A program made the translations under genes and the position numbers. Under the pieces are notes generated by a model. The model had not been told where the DNA came from, searched no databases, and saw only the letters and a program-made list of their open reading frames with translations. A stretch of DNA of 64,000 nucleotides, taken from positions 62,001 through 126,000 of the forward strand of contig JAHBVX010000014.1 of the NCBI GenBank assembly GCA_019637295.1, written 5' to 3'. Shown piece after piece: positions 34,551-43,177 of this stretch. This DNA comes from Polyangiaceae bacterium (GTDB taxonomy: Bacteria > Myxococcota_A > Polyangia > Polyangiales > Polyangiaceae). Each line of letters starts with the position of its first letter. Position 1 is the first letter of the stretch.

Positions 34551-35635
34551 GGGCGCCGGCTCTGCTCGTCAGCGCGCTGCTCGCGTGCGCGGCCTGCGAC
34601 GCCCCCGCGCCGGCGCCGCTGGCTCGCGCTCCGCTCGCTGCCCTGGCCAGCCGCGCGAGCGAGATCGCCGCCCGGCTGCGCGCGCAGCTCGCCGAAGCCG
34701 CGCTCGCGCCGCCGCCGCTGGGCGATGAGCTGCCCACCACCCTCGAGGCGCAGCGCGCGCGGTTGTTCGAGGTGCTGCGCGCGCACCTCGACCTGCCAGA
34801 GGCGGCGCTGGCGGAGCTGCGGCGGATCATCAGCGGCTCACCCGTCATCAGCCAAGGGCTGCCCAAGGTCACGCGTCATCCGCTCTCCCGCAGCGAGTGC
34901 ATCGCGCGACGCCGCGCCGCCGGGCTCGCGGATCGCCGCGACCGTGGCCGCTGCGGTCACCCGTACATGGCGCCCCTGTTCGACCCCGGACGCGGCCAGA
35001 CCGAGAGCGACGCCACCGCGTGCATCGATCGCTTCGAGTTTCCCAACGTGCCCTGCGAGTACCCCGTCACCTGGGTGAGCGCTCGGGAAGCCGCACTCGC
35101 GTGCACCGCCCTGGGCAAGCGGCTGTGCGACGCCCACGAGTGGGAGGGCGCGTGCGCAGGCGCGCTGCGCCCGGTCGAGGACGAGTATCCCTTCGGCAAC
35201 ACCCGCGCGACCATGCAGCTCTATCACAACCGCGACCGCGAGATCCGCTGGGCCTACGGACCGAAGAAGGACATGTCGCGCTGCGCCACGGACAGCACCA
35301 AGAGTGACGGCTGCGTCGCGTCCGGCTTCACCTGTGGCACGAACAGCTACCCGGCGGGCTCGTTCCCCGAGTGCGTGAGCCCCTTCGGAGTCTACGATCA
35401 ACACGGCAACGTCGCCGAGCACATGAACCTTCCGCGCCGGCGGAGCGAGCTGAGCGGCGAGGGCGGCATGGGCGAGACGGAGATGAAGGGCAGCTGGTTC
35501 ATCTTCGCTCGGTACGAAGCGCACATCGACGACTGTCGCTGGCGCGCCCCGAGCTGGCACGCCTCGCGCGTCATGGCGGCGCACAGCCACCTGAACTACC
35601 ACCTCGGTTTCCGCTGCTGCGCCACGGTGAAGTGA
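34547..35635 (+). CDS. Lipoprotein with formylglycine-generating-enzyme-like domain
   Basis: 362 residues from GTG 34547. Lipoprotein signal VRAPALLVSALLACAAC, then an Ala/Arg-rich helical stretch (~20-105). The C-terminal ~230 residues form an FGE-sulfatase (SUMF1/EgtB/PvdO) fold: CIDRFEFPNVPCEYPVTWVS, REAALACTALGKRLCDAHEW, FGVYDQHGNVAEHM, MKGSWFIFARYEAHIDDCRW and LNYHLGFRCC. The first of the two active-site cysteines of true FGE (the Cys three residues after GS) is Phe here, so sulfatase activation is doubtful. Numerous other cysteines suggest disulphides. It is the last gene in the run starting at 25027. Confidence 0.85.
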   Translation: MRAPALLVSALLACAACDAPAPAPLARAPLAALASRASEIAARLRAQLAEAALAPPPLGDELPTTLEAQRARLFEVLRAHLDLPEAALAELRRIISGSPVISQGLPKVTRHPLSRSECIARRRAAGLADRRDRGRCGHPYMAPLFDPGRGQTESDATACIDRFEFPNVPCEYPVTWVSAREAALACTALGKRLCDAHEWEGACAGALRPVEDEYPFGNTRATMQLYHNRDREIRWAYGPKKDMSRCATDSTKSDGCVASGFTCGTNSYPAGSFPECVSPFGVYDQHGNVAEHMNLPRRRSELSGEGGMGETEMKGSWFIFARYEAHIDDCRWRAPSWHASRVMAAHSHLNYHLGFRCCATVK

Positions 35636-35805
35636 AGCCCCTCTCCCGCTCGCGCGCCGAGGGTGGGCGCGGCGCGCGACCGCGCGTGGACCAGGTCGGC
35701 CGCCAGTTCGTCGCTCGCGCGAGCCTCGAGGGTTCGAACCTTACCTCTGGCGTCATGGCTTGACCGTCGTCAACGCCCCACTCTGGAGACTCAACGGGAA
35801 CGCGC

Positions 35806-35870
35806 CCACGAAACGAGGCAATTCTTGCCGAATTTCGTGGCGCGTGAAGCTGCCTCCGCGTGACGGAGGC
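35806..35870 (+). promoter_or_regulatory. Two consecutive stem-loops in the leader of the lipoprotein at 35886
   Basis: Hairpin 1: outer 8-bp stem CCACGAAA/TTTCGTGG (35806-35813 with 35833-35840), a 3x3 internal loop, then inner 5-bp stem GGCAA/TTGCC (35817-35821 with 35825-35829). Hairpin 2: perfect 7-bp GCCTCCG/CGGAGGC (35852-35858 with 35864-35870). GGAG (35873-35876) follows 9 nt before the ATG. They could be the terminator of the upstream operon plus a leader structure, or a regulatory RNA element; it matches no riboswitch class known to me. The rest of 35636-35885 holds no gene. Confidence 0.5.
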
Positions 35871-35885
35871 CTGGAGATCGAGTCG

Positions 35886-36995
35886 ATGAAGAGCAGTGGA
35901 CTGATGTGGGCAAGTGTGGTCTTGGCTTGTGTTGGCAGCACCGTGGCGTGCGGCGGCAGTGACTCTGACGGCGGTCCGGCGGCGGGCGGGGTGGCAGGCG
36001 CAGGTGCGACCGGCGGCAGCGGCGCCACCGGAGGTGGCGCGGGCGCGGGTGGCTCAGGTGCAACGGGCGGCAGCGCGGGTGCTGCGGGCAGCGGCGCGAC
36101 TGCAGGCAGCGGCGGGAGCAGCGGAGACACGACCCCACCGAGCATCGTGTCCATCTCGCCTTCGGACGGAGACACGGGCGTGGAGTCCGACGCGAACATC
36201 GTCATCCAGTTCAGTGAGCCGATGAACCAGGCAGCCGCACAGGCCGCGTATCAGTCAACGGACATTCCGAGCGGCAGCGTGGTGTTCACCTGGAACGCGG
36301 CCGGCGACGAGCTCACCATCAACCCCAACGCTGATCTGACCTACGCCGAAGGCACCGACCCAGCGCAGCTCGCGGCTAACGCGTACACGATCCAGCTCAC
36401 CACCACGGCCACGGATCTGGCAGGCAACCCGCTGGCCGTGGCCAAGGCGACGCAGTTCACGACCCTGCGGCGCATCACGCACTCGGCGCCTCTGATCGCG
36501 AACCTGACCAACGAGGTCCGCGCGGACGGCACCGTGGGTTCGGCGTGCGGCGGCAACTGCGTGGGTGACAGCGGAACGGCCGCGAACGCGCAGTACAAGG
36601 CCTTCATCAGCTTCAACGTGAGCGCCCTGGCCCCGGGCATCCACACCCTCGAGCAGGCGACGGTGACCTTCAACCAGTCGGTGCTCGGCAGCCCCTACAC
36701 GGATCTGGTCGGGACCGGCGGCGGGCTGCTCATGGACCACGTGAACACAGCCGAGCTGAGCTTGGCCGCGTTCAACGCCAGCGCGCTGGCGAGCCTGGGT
36801 GTCATCGCCACCAGCAACGCCGCGGTCAGCGTCGAGGTCGCGGACGAACTGGAGGACGACTACGTCAACCGCGCCGCGCGGGGTGACCGCAGCCAGTACC
36901 GCCTCAGCTTTCCGCTGGCGAGCGACTTCGACGGCGCACAAGACATCGTCCAGGTCACGTCGCCCAAGCTGACCGTCGTGTACTTGCTGCCCTGA
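35886..36995 (+). CDS. Lipoprotein with Gly/Ala linker and Big_5 (SbsA-like Ig) domain
   Basis: 369 residues from ATG 35886 with GGAG 10 nt upstream. Signal MKSSGLMWASVVLACVGSTV ending in ACGGS, with lipidated Cys at ~22. Residues ~24-78 are a Gly/Ala/Ser/Thr linker. TTPPSIVSISPSDGDTGVES and NIVIQFSEPMNQAAAQAAYQ open a Big_5 Ig-like domain, ending near FTTLRR. The C-terminal ~165 residues (FISFNVSALAPGIHTLEQAT; YRLSFPLASDFDGAQDIVQV) look like a beta-sandwich of the carbohydrate-binding-module type. Probably a surface adhesive or structural lipoprotein. Confidence 0.78.
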   Translation: MKSSGLMWASVVLACVGSTVACGGSDSDGGPAAGGVAGAGATGGSGATGGGAGAGGSGATGGSAGAAGSGATAGSGGSSGDTTPPSIVSISPSDGDTGVESDANIVIQFSEPMNQAAAQAAYQSTDIPSGSVVFTWNAAGDELTINPNADLTYAEGTDPAQLAANAYTIQLTTTATDLAGNPLAVAKATQFTTLRRITHSAPLIANLTNEVRADGTVGSACGGNCVGDSGTAANAQYKAFISFNVSALAPGIHTLEQATVTFNQSVLGSPYTDLVGTGGGLLMDHVNTAELSLAAFNASALASLGVIATSNAAVSVEVADELEDDYVNRAARGDRSQYRLSFPLASDFDGAQDIVQVTSPKLTVVYLLP

Positions 36996-37012
36996 CAGCG
37001 GTCGGCCCGTGA

Positions 37013-37050
37013 ACGAGCCCTGCATCCGGCATCCCGGGTGCGGGGCTCGT
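37013..37050 (+). terminator. Rho-independent-type terminator
   Basis: Arms 37013-37027 and 37036-37050 form a 15-bp stem (two G-U wobbles in RNA) with an 8-nt loop, followed by CGCGTTTCTG. It lies 18 nt after the stop of the lipoprotein gene ending at 36995 and would isolate it from the next gene. Confidence 0.75.
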
Positions 37051-37093
37051 CGCGTTTCTGATTCGGACTCCGTGGCAGGCCGGAGGGCCGTGC

Positions 37094-37099
37094 TAGTCT
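37094..37099 (+). promoter_or_regulatory. Putative -10 box (TAGTCT) for the repeat-containing lipoprotein
   Basis: TAGTCT, in the context GTGCTAGTCTGG, ends 7 nt before ATG 37107: a predicted leaderless start, just downstream of the terminator at 37013-37050. Confidence 0.5.
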
Positions 37100-37106
37100 G
37101 GAGCGG

Positions 37107-37523
37107 ATGGCGCGCTCGCGGTGGATTGGTCTCGTCGCCCTGATGTTCGCGCCCGGCTGCGGCGGCAGCGACGACGCCGGCGGTACGGGCGGCAGCGGGG
37201 CCCTGAGCGGGGATGCGGCGACGGGCGGGCACGCGGGAACCGGCGGGGGCGACGCCGCTACGGTGGACGCCGCGGGCGACGCCGCTACTGTGGACGCCGC
37301 GGGCGACGCCGCTACTGTGGACGCCGCGGGCGACGCTTCGGTCGCGACGTGCGCCGTGGCAACGGACTGCCGGCTGTACTCGAGCTACTGCGAAGGCTGC
37401 GTCTGCGTCCCGCTAGCTGCGGACGCGCCGGATCCGGTGTGCCGCGGCAGCCGGGTGAGCTGTCTGCTCGATCCGTGCGAGAACCACGTGCCATCGTGCA
37501 GCGCCGGCTCGTGTTCACTGTAG
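37107..37523 (+). CDS. Small lipoprotein with DAATVDAAG repeats and Cys-rich tail
   Basis: 138 residues. Signal MARSRWIGLVALMFAPGCGG with lipidated Cys 18, then a Gly/Ala/Ser/Asp linker that includes three tandem copies of a nine-residue unit (DAATVDAAG). The C-terminal ~60 residues hold ten cysteines (CAVATDCRLYSSYCEGCVCV; CRGSRVSCLLDPCENHVPSC), probably a small disulphide-bonded domain. Function unknown. Repeat number could vary by slippage without shifting the frame. Confidence 0.75.
   Translation: MARSRWIGLVALMFAPGCGGSDDAGGTGGSGALSGDAATGGHAGTGGGDAATVDAAGDAATVDAAGDAATVDAAGDASVATCAVATDCRLYSSYCEGCVCVPLAADAPDPVCRGSRVSCLLDPCENHVPSCSAGSCSL
37251..37331 (+). repeat. Three tandem 27-bp direct repeats in a coding linker
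   Basis: Units at 37251-37277, 37278-37304 and 37305-37331 are identical except for one base (G/T at the 12th position of the first unit), followed by a partial copy. They encode DAATVDAAG three times in frame, suggesting recent expansion. Confidence 0.9.
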
Positions 37524-37682
37524 CGGCTGCGCCCGTCGTGACCCGGTGGCGAGACGGGGAACGGTGATCCTAGCAGCGCGGCGCCGCTGACGAACGCGCC
37601 CTCGAGGAGCTGGTGGTGTCGCTCTGCAGCACCTCGCGCTGATCGATGCAGTGGCTCTACCTCGCCCACCGCCCATCGCGCA

Positions 37683-38327
37683 TCACTCGGGCGCCGTCCA
37701 CGGCATCTCGGCGACGAGCTTGCCGGTCCAGATGTGCGGGATGTCGCCGCCGTCGAACAAGGGCTTCGTCACGCCGTCGAGCGTGGTGGCGCCGCCCTCC
37801 CAGCGACGGATGGAGTTCTCGTAGAACCAGCGCACGAAGAGCGGGCGACCCGGCTCGAAGCCCGTGAGGCGCTCGGGGAGCGTGCCGCTCGCGGATAGCG
37901 GATCGAGGGTGAAGGACTGCGTGAAATCACGCGTCTCGCCGGCGGCCAGCAACGGGAAGTCGCGCTCGGTGATGACGTATCCGTGCGGGCGCGGCTCGGG
38001 CACCGACAGGGGCGCGCCGCCCTCGGCGTAGAAGTACAGCGTGCTGATCATCGCGCGGAAGGGCTCCGCCGTCGGCAAGTAGAGGCGCAGCGGCGCGCTC
38101 GTCAGGTTGCGGAAGCGCAGCACGGCGGTGCGCATCGGCACCCGCTCCATGCGCACCTCGGGCCGGACTAGCAGCGTGATCTCGAGACGTTCGTCGTGTG
38201 CGGGTTTGCTCTGGCTGCTCGCGGCGTTCACGGCACGCTCCTGGTTCGGGCTCTTGCGACAACCGGACACCCCGACGACCACCGCGATGGCAGCCACGGG
38301 TCCCCAGCGCCGGAGCGAGTCACACAT
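37683..38327 (-). CDS. Predicted lipoprotein of unknown function
   Basis: 214 residues from ATG 38327 (MCDSLRRWGPVAAIAVVVGV), signal ending in SGC with Cys 23. The mature part is beta-rich: LEITLLVRPEVRMERVPMRT, AVLRFRNLTSAPLRLYLPTA, YFYAEGGAPLSVPEPRPHGY and PLFVRWFYENSIRRWEG, resembling a single Ig-like or immunoglobulin-type sandwich. No named family is recognised. It is divergent from the tandem-AAA gene across a 144-nt shared intergenic region (38328-38471). A longer frame continues upstream but runs antisense through that gene and is rejected. The 159 nt from 37524 to 37682 hold nothing I can support. Confidence 0.7.
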   Translation of the reverse strand: MCDSLRRWGPVAAIAVVVGVSGCRKSPNQERAVNAASSQSKPAHDERLEITLLVRPEVRMERVPMRTAVLRFRNLTSAPLRLYLPTAEPFRAMISTLYFYAEGGAPLSVPEPRPHGYVITERDFPLLAAGETRDFTQSFTLDPLSASGTLPERLTGFEPGRPLFVRWFYENSIRRWEGGATTLDGVTKPLFDGGDIPHIWTGKLVAEMPWTAPE

Positions 38328-38471
38328 CCGGTCGCAGGATGGCCGAAGTCGCGTCTGACCGACAACGGAATACTCGGGGCCCCGCCAACTCGGACATTCT
38401 TCGACACACCCTGGCCTTGCGCGGAGCCGCGGCGTGTAGATTCTGTCAGGCGTCGATCGTAGGGCATCTGC

Positions 38472-40562
38472 ATGGTGGGAAGAAATCGAGACGGGGAGCG
38501 CAGGGCGCCCGAGGAGGCGCGCTCGCGCGTGGGTTTGTGGCTTCTGCGCATGCTGGTCCGAGGGGGTCTGCTGCGCCGGTTCTGGGCCAACGGCGACTGG
38601 CCGAGCCGGGAGATCGGCGCCGCCCTCGGCATCCCCAAGCGGGTGGTCCACTCGGGCCGCTCTGCAGGCTTCGCGGGAGAGCTCGCCGCCCTCGGCGCCT
38701 GGCTCGAGGACGTGGAGCGTGGCCCGCTGGACACGGAGCCCCGCGAGCGCAACGTGCGCTGGCTCGGGGAGCGGCTGGCTCTCTCGCCGGCGGAGTGCGA
38801 CGTGCTCGGCTTCCTGGCCTGCCTGGACGCCGAAGACGCGCTGCAGCACGCCCTCGGCGCGGCGGCTGGGCGGGAGCACGCGCGGCTGCACCTGATGGCG
38901 CACGCGCTCGGGCTGTCCGTGCGGGAGCTGCGCCCCATGCTCCGGCAGGGCGGCGCCCTCATGCGCACGCGGCTCGTCCAGGCGTACGCGCGTCCGTACC
39001 AACCGACGCTGCCGTTCTCGCTGATGGACGGCCTCGACGAGATCTTGGCGGCCGAGTACCCGAGCCCCGAGGCGCTGCTCGGCCACTTCTTCCGCCAGGC
39101 GCCGCCTCCCGCTCACACGCTCGGCGACTACCCGCACCTCGCGGCCAGCGCACAGGTCGCGGTGCGCCTGCTGGCGGGCGCCACGGCGCAGCGCACGGTG
39201 GGCGTGAACGTGTTGCTCTACGGTCCGCCGGGCACGGGCAAGACCCAGCTCGCGCGCACGCTCGCACGCGCGGCCGGCGCCGCGCTGCACGAGGTGGTCG
39301 TGGAGAACGCGCGGGGCGATACCCTCGGGCACGACGGTCGGATCGCTGCGTACGTGCTCTGTCAGCGCATGCTGGCCGACGCGCCGGGCGTCGTCGTGGT
39401 GTTCGACGAGGCCGAGGATGCGTTCCCGCACCTCTATCCGCTGCTGAAGCAGCGGGGCGCGGAGTGCGGCAAGGGCTTCATGAATCAGGTGCTGGAGACC
39501 AACCCCGCACCCACGCTGTGGATCGCCAACAGCGTGGAGCACATCGACAGCGCCCACCTGCGTCGCTTCGATCTCGCGATCGAGGTCGGCGCGCCCCCGA
39601 CCCACGTACGCCGCACCATCCTCGACTCGGCGCTCGGCCACCTGGGCGTCGGCTCGGAGTGGCTCTCGCGCCACGCGGACGACGAGCGCCTCCGCCCGGC
39701 GCACGTCGCGCGTGCCGCTCGCGTCGCCGCCATCATCGGTGCCACGGCGGGTGCGGACGCCGAACGCGCGGTGGAGCGCGTGCTCGAGTCGGCGCTGCGG
39801 GTGGAGCGCGCACACGCGCCGCGACGCAGCGCAGGCCACGATGCCTGCGCGTACGATCTGGCGTACGTCAACGCCAGCGTCGATGCCCAGCGGCTCATCG
39901 AGGGCCTGGCGCGCAGCGGGCGCGGCACGCTGTGCCTGCACGGTCCGCCGGGTACGGGTAAGTCGGCGCTGGTGTCCCACATGGCCAGCTGCCTCGGCGT
40001 GCCGCTGCACATCAGCCGCGCTTCGGACCTGCTCAGCATGTGGCTGGGCGGCACGGAGGCGAACATCGCGGCGGCGTTCGCCCGCGCGCGCGACGAGGGC
40101 GCCCTGCTGTTCATCGACGAGGCCGACGGCTTCCTCCGCGAACGCGCTCTCGCCACGCGCAGCTGGGAGGTCACCGGAGTGAACGAGCTCTTGGTGCACA
40201 TGGAGACGTTCGACGGCATCCTCGCGTGCGCCACCAACTCGCTCGAGACCCTCGACGCCGCGTCCCTGCGTCGCTTCGCCGTGAAGGTCCGCTTCGAGCC
40301 GCTGCGCCCGGACCAGCGCAAGCGCCTGCTGCTCGCCACGCTCGCCGCGCGCGGCGCCGTCAGCCGGGTCAAGCCCCGCGACCTCGCGGCCCTCGACCGG
40401 CTCAGCGCGCTCACCCCCGGGGACTTCGCGGCCGTCGCGCGCCGGGTCGACATCCTCGCCGAGCCGCTCACCCCGTCGCGCTTCATCGCCGAGCTCGCGG
40501 AGGAGCACAGGCTCAAGCCCGGTCAGGGCGCCCGCGCGATTGGCTTCGCCGTCAGCGGCTGA
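38472..40562 (+). CDS. Tandem AAA+ ATPase (two AAA modules)
   Basis: 696 residues. The N-terminal ~175 residues are helical and include a helix-turn-helix-like stretch (DWPSREIGAALGIPKRVVHS) and a winged-helix-like piece (LALSPAECDVLGFLACLDAE). AAA module 1: Walker A GPPGTGKT (251-258), Walker B FDEAED (311-316), sensor WIANSVEH and arginine-finger region LRRFD. AAA module 2: GPPGTGKS (491-498), FIDEADGF (548-555), CATNSLETLD, LRRF. Both modules look active. Similar two-AAA proteins act as remodelling ATPases; no substrate-binding partner is adjacent. The 3' end overlaps the convergent L,D-transpeptidase gene by 11 nt. Confidence 0.85.
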   Translation: MVGRNRDGERRAPEEARSRVGLWLLRMLVRGGLLRRFWANGDWPSREIGAALGIPKRVVHSGRSAGFAGELAALGAWLEDVERGPLDTEPRERNVRWLGERLALSPAECDVLGFLACLDAEDALQHALGAAAGREHARLHLMAHALGLSVRELRPMLRQGGALMRTRLVQAYARPYQPTLPFSLMDGLDEILAAEYPSPEALLGHFFRQAPPPAHTLGDYPHLAASAQVAVRLLAGATAQRTVGVNVLLYGPPGTGKTQLARTLARAAGAALHEVVVENARGDTLGHDGRIAAYVLCQRMLADAPGVVVVFDEAEDAFPHLYPLLKQRGAECGKGFMNQVLETNPAPTLWIANSVEHIDSAHLRRFDLAIEVGAPPTHVRRTILDSALGHLGVGSEWLSRHADDERLRPAHVARAARVAAIIGATAGADAERAVERVLESALRVERAHAPRRSAGHDACAYDLAYVNASVDAQRLIEGLARSGRGTLCLHGPPGTGKSALVSHMASCLGVPLHISRASDLLSMWLGGTEANIAAAFARARDEGALLFIDEADGFLRERALATRSWEVTGVNELLVHMETFDGILACATNSLETLDAASLRRFAVKVRFEPLRPDQRKRLLLATLAARGAVSRVKPRDLAALDRLSALTPGDFAAVARRVDILAEPLTPSRFIAELAEEHRLKPGQGARAIGFAVSG

Positions 40563-41991
40563 CGACGACGTAGGTCCCGGTACCCAGGGGGCCGACGGGG
40601 CCCGCGCCGTTCCAGCCTGCCGGCACCTTGGGATCGGACCAGTCGAACAGGTAGCGGCCGTCTTCGGGCGAGACGTTCACGCAGCCCGCGCTCATGGGCT
40701 CGCCGAAGTTCTCGTGCCAGTAGGCGGTGTGCAGCGCGAAGGGCGCGTGGAAGTACTGGGTGTAGGGCACGTCCGCGATCCAGAACGAGCGATTCTCACC
40801 CTGCTCGGGGCTCATGGTGGCGGCGCGATGCTTGAACGTCACTCGGTACACTCCGAGCGGCGTGGTGCTCATCTTCACCGGGTCTTTGCCCTTCACCGGC
40901 ACGCCCCCGGCGCCAGGCGACATCAGCGTGGCGTACACGGGCGCGAGGCCGTCGTACGCGACGAGGGTGCCCTGGGTGATGCTGATCAGCATCCACTTGT
41001 GCCCGGGCGCCACGCCGATGGGCAGCTTGTCTCGCGGCGCGATGACCGTGGCGTCGGACTGGAGGGCGTACAGCGCGCTCCCATCCGAGTGTCGCTCGCG
41101 CGTCTCGAGGAACTGCCGCTTGCCGTCGGCCTCGGGGGGAGCGCTAGCGTGGAGCGGCACGTAGGCCCGCGCCGCCCAGTTCGCGCCGGTGGGTTCGAAC
41201 TTGCCGTCGCTGGTGCGCCGATACTTGGGTCGCTCCCTGGCGCGGAAGAAGGCGATGGGCAGCTGGACACGAGCGCCGAGCTCGACGCCCCGGAAGGTGG
41301 AGGTCCGAAACGGCCGCACCCGATCCGCGGGCACGATGGTGCCGTCGGCGGAGAGCAGGAACGTCCGACCCTGGTGCTCGAAGGACCGGGTGTACGCGAG
41401 CATGGAGCCGAGCGGGATCTGACGACGCACGAGCTCGAGCGGCTTGTCCGTGCCGACCGAGCCGCCGTTCTCGAAGAAGTCGGGGACGGGGTGGCGCGCG
41501 GGCTCGGTGCGTACCTCGGCGAGCAGCTCGTGCCCGCGGTTTCCCCACGACAGCGGCTTGAAGCTGCCGGGCTTGCCCAAGAAGCGTTCTTCGCGCTCCC
41601 ACTCGCTGGGTGAGGGCAGACGCCGGTACATGGGCGTGCCGTTGGACAGCGCGAAGTGATAGGGCATGAGCCCGGGCAGGTAGCGGGCGAGCTGCATGCT
41701 CTGCAGGTAGCGCCCCTGCAGCCCGAGCGAGACGGTGCGATCCCCGCACACCCAGCCGAAGGGCTGCACCGGGTAGTAGTCGCTGGCGCAGCCGGGACCG
41801 CGAACCGGCGCTTCGTTCCGCAAGCGCACCGAGTCTCCGACGCGGATGTAGCCGAGCTGACGCTCCGTGCGCTTGGGCTCGGGATACACCCACGTCGTGT
41901 AGCCGGTGCTGTACAGCTCGCTGGGCCGAGCCGACGCGACGCTGATCGACGCGACGCCGGCCAGGGTGAGGAGGTACGCCGCGAAGCGCAT
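40552..41991 (-). CDS. L,D-transpeptidase (YkuD-type), secreted
   Basis: 479 residues from ATG 41991. Signal peptide [20 protein letters not shown]. The first ~300 residues contain SH3-like and unassigned beta segments ([20 protein letters not shown]). The YkuD domain (~330-479) ends in the catalytic motif [20 protein letters not shown] with Cys437. The family makes 3-3 peptidoglycan cross-links or attaches proteins to the wall. It is paralogous over its full length to the gene at 58579-60138. It is divergent from ruvB with a 75-nt spacer. Confidence 0.9.
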   Translation of the reverse strand: MRFAAYLLTLAGVASISVASARPSELYSTGYTTWVYPEPKRTERQLGYIRVGDSVRLRNEAPVRGPGCASDYYPVQPFGWVCGDRTVSLGLQGRYLQSMQLARYLPGLMPYHFALSNGTPMYRRLPSPSEWEREERFLGKPGSFKPLSWGNRGHELLAEVRTEPARHPVPDFFENGGSVGTDKPLELVRRQIPLGSMLAYTRSFEHQGRTFLLSADGTIVPADRVRPFRTSTFRGVELGARVQLPIAFFRARERPKYRRTSDGKFEPTGANWAARAYVPLHASAPPEADGKRQFLETRERHSDGSALYALQSDATVIAPRDKLPIGVAPGHKWMLISITQGTLVAYDGLAPVYATLMSPGAGGVPVKGKDPVKMSTTPLGVYRVTFKHRAATMSPEQGENRSFWIADVPYTQYFHAPFALHTAYWHENFGEPMSAGCVNVSPEDGRYLFDWSDPKVPAGWNGAGPVGPLGTGTYVVVSR

Positions 41992-42052
41992 GGAATGGAC
42001 CGTGCCCCATCCGCCACGGGAGGTCCAGACTTCCGGGGGCGCCGGGTTGAGG

Positions 42053-42058
42053 TAGAGT
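42053..42058 (+). promoter_or_regulatory. Putative -10 box (TAGAGT) for ruvB
   Basis: TAGAGT ends 8 nt before ATG 42067; TTCCGG 16 nt upstream is a weak -35. Predicted leaderless or nearly so. Confidence 0.4.
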
Positions 42059-42066
42059 CCGGGCCC

Positions 42067-43128
42067 ATGGCGGCCAAGAAGCTCAACCCGGACGCGGCGG
42101 CCGCGGAGGTCGACCGAGTCCTCGCTCCGCTGCTGCACGCCGACGACGAGCGCTTCGACCGTCTGTTTCGCCCCAAGACGCTGGACGACTTCGTCGGCCA
42201 GGAGAAGCACAAGCACAACCTGCGGGTGTTCGTGGAGGCCGCAAAGAAGCGCGGCGAGCCGCTGGATCACATCCTGTTGTGCGGGCCGCCGGGTCTGGGG
42301 AAGACCACCCTCGCCTACGTGCTCGGCGCGGAAATGGGGGTCAACGTCACCGTGACGAGCGGGCCCGCGGTCGAGCACAAGGGCTCGCTGAGCAGCCTGT
42401 TCACGCGCCTGCAGCGGGGGGACGTGCTGTTCATCGACGAGATCCACCGGCTGAGCGCGGTGGTGGAAGAGTCGCTCTACCCGGCGATCGAAGACTTTCG
42501 CATCGACGTGATGATGGGGGACGGCGCCTTCGCCGAGAGCGTGCCCATCGACTTGAAGCCCTTCACGCTGGTGGCCGCGACCACCCGCACGGGGCTGTTG
42601 ACCAAACCGCTGCAGGAGCGCTTCGGCGTCACCCTTCGGCTCGACTTCTACCCAGTGGAGGACCTCACGCGCATCGTCCTCAGGAGCGCGCGTCTGCTCG
42701 GCGTCCCCTGCGACGAGGCGGGCGCCACGGCGTTGGCCGAGCGCTCTCGGGGTACGCCGCGGGTGGCCAACCGCTTGCTGCGTCGCGCGCGGGACTTCGC
42801 CGAGATCGAGGGCAGCGGCGGGATCGACCGCGCCATCGTGGACATCGCGTGTGAGCGGCTGGAGGTGGATCGCGCCGGTCTCGACGAGATGGATCGGCGC
42901 CTGCTCCGCACGCTGATCGACCACTACGACGGCGGCCCGGTCGGCGTGGAGACGATCGCGGCGGCGCTGGCGGAGCCGCGAGACACGGTCGAGGACGTCT
43001 ACGAGCCGTATCTCCTGCAGCAGGGCTTCTTGGGGCGCACGCCGCGCGGGCGCGTGGCCACGCGCCGGGCGTACGAGCACCTGGGCTTGCCCTGGGCGGA
43101 GAGCCGCGGGCAGAAGAGCTTGTTCTGA
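42067..43128 (+). CDS. ruvB: Holliday junction branch-migration helicase RuvB
   Basis: 353 residues from ATG 42067, the usual RuvB length. The hexameric motor drives branch migration with RuvA. Walker A GPPGLGKT (73-80), Walker [10 protein letters not shown] (DEIH 124-127), the RuvB-specific [12 protein letters not shown]-like opening ([20 protein letters not shown]), [20 protein letters not shown] (sensor I and arginine finger) and the C-terminal winged helix ([20 protein letters not shown]). ruvA and ruvC are not adjacent, unlike in many bacteria. Confidence 0.96.
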   Translation: MAAKKLNPDAAAAEVDRVLAPLLHADDERFDRLFRPKTLDDFVGQEKHKHNLRVFVEAAKKRGEPLDHILLCGPPGLGKTTLAYVLGAEMGVNVTVTSGPAVEHKGSLSSLFTRLQRGDVLFIDEIHRLSAVVEESLYPAIEDFRIDVMMGDGAFAESVPIDLKPFTLVAATTRTGLLTKPLQERFGVTLRLDFYPVEDLTRIVLRSARLLGVPCDEAGATALAERSRGTPRVANRLLRRARDFAEIEGSGGIDRAIVDIACERLEVDRAGLDEMDRRLLRTLIDHYDGGPVGVETIAAALAEPRDTVEDVYEPYLLQQGFLGRTPRGRVATRRAYEHLGLPWAESRGQKSLF

Positions 43129-43177
43129 CGGGTTTGCTTGCCGCTCGCGCCCCGCTGAAGCATGCTCCAAGCAGTCG

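Noticed and set aside
37251-37331. CRISPR-like array
   Set aside because: The 27-bp units are directly adjacent with no spacers and lie in frame inside a lipoprotein gene; they are a coding tandem repeat.
37683-40508. 941-codon open frame on the - strand
   Set aside because: Only its last ~214 codons (from ATG 38327) look like a protein with a signal peptide; the rest is antisense to the tandem-AAA gene.
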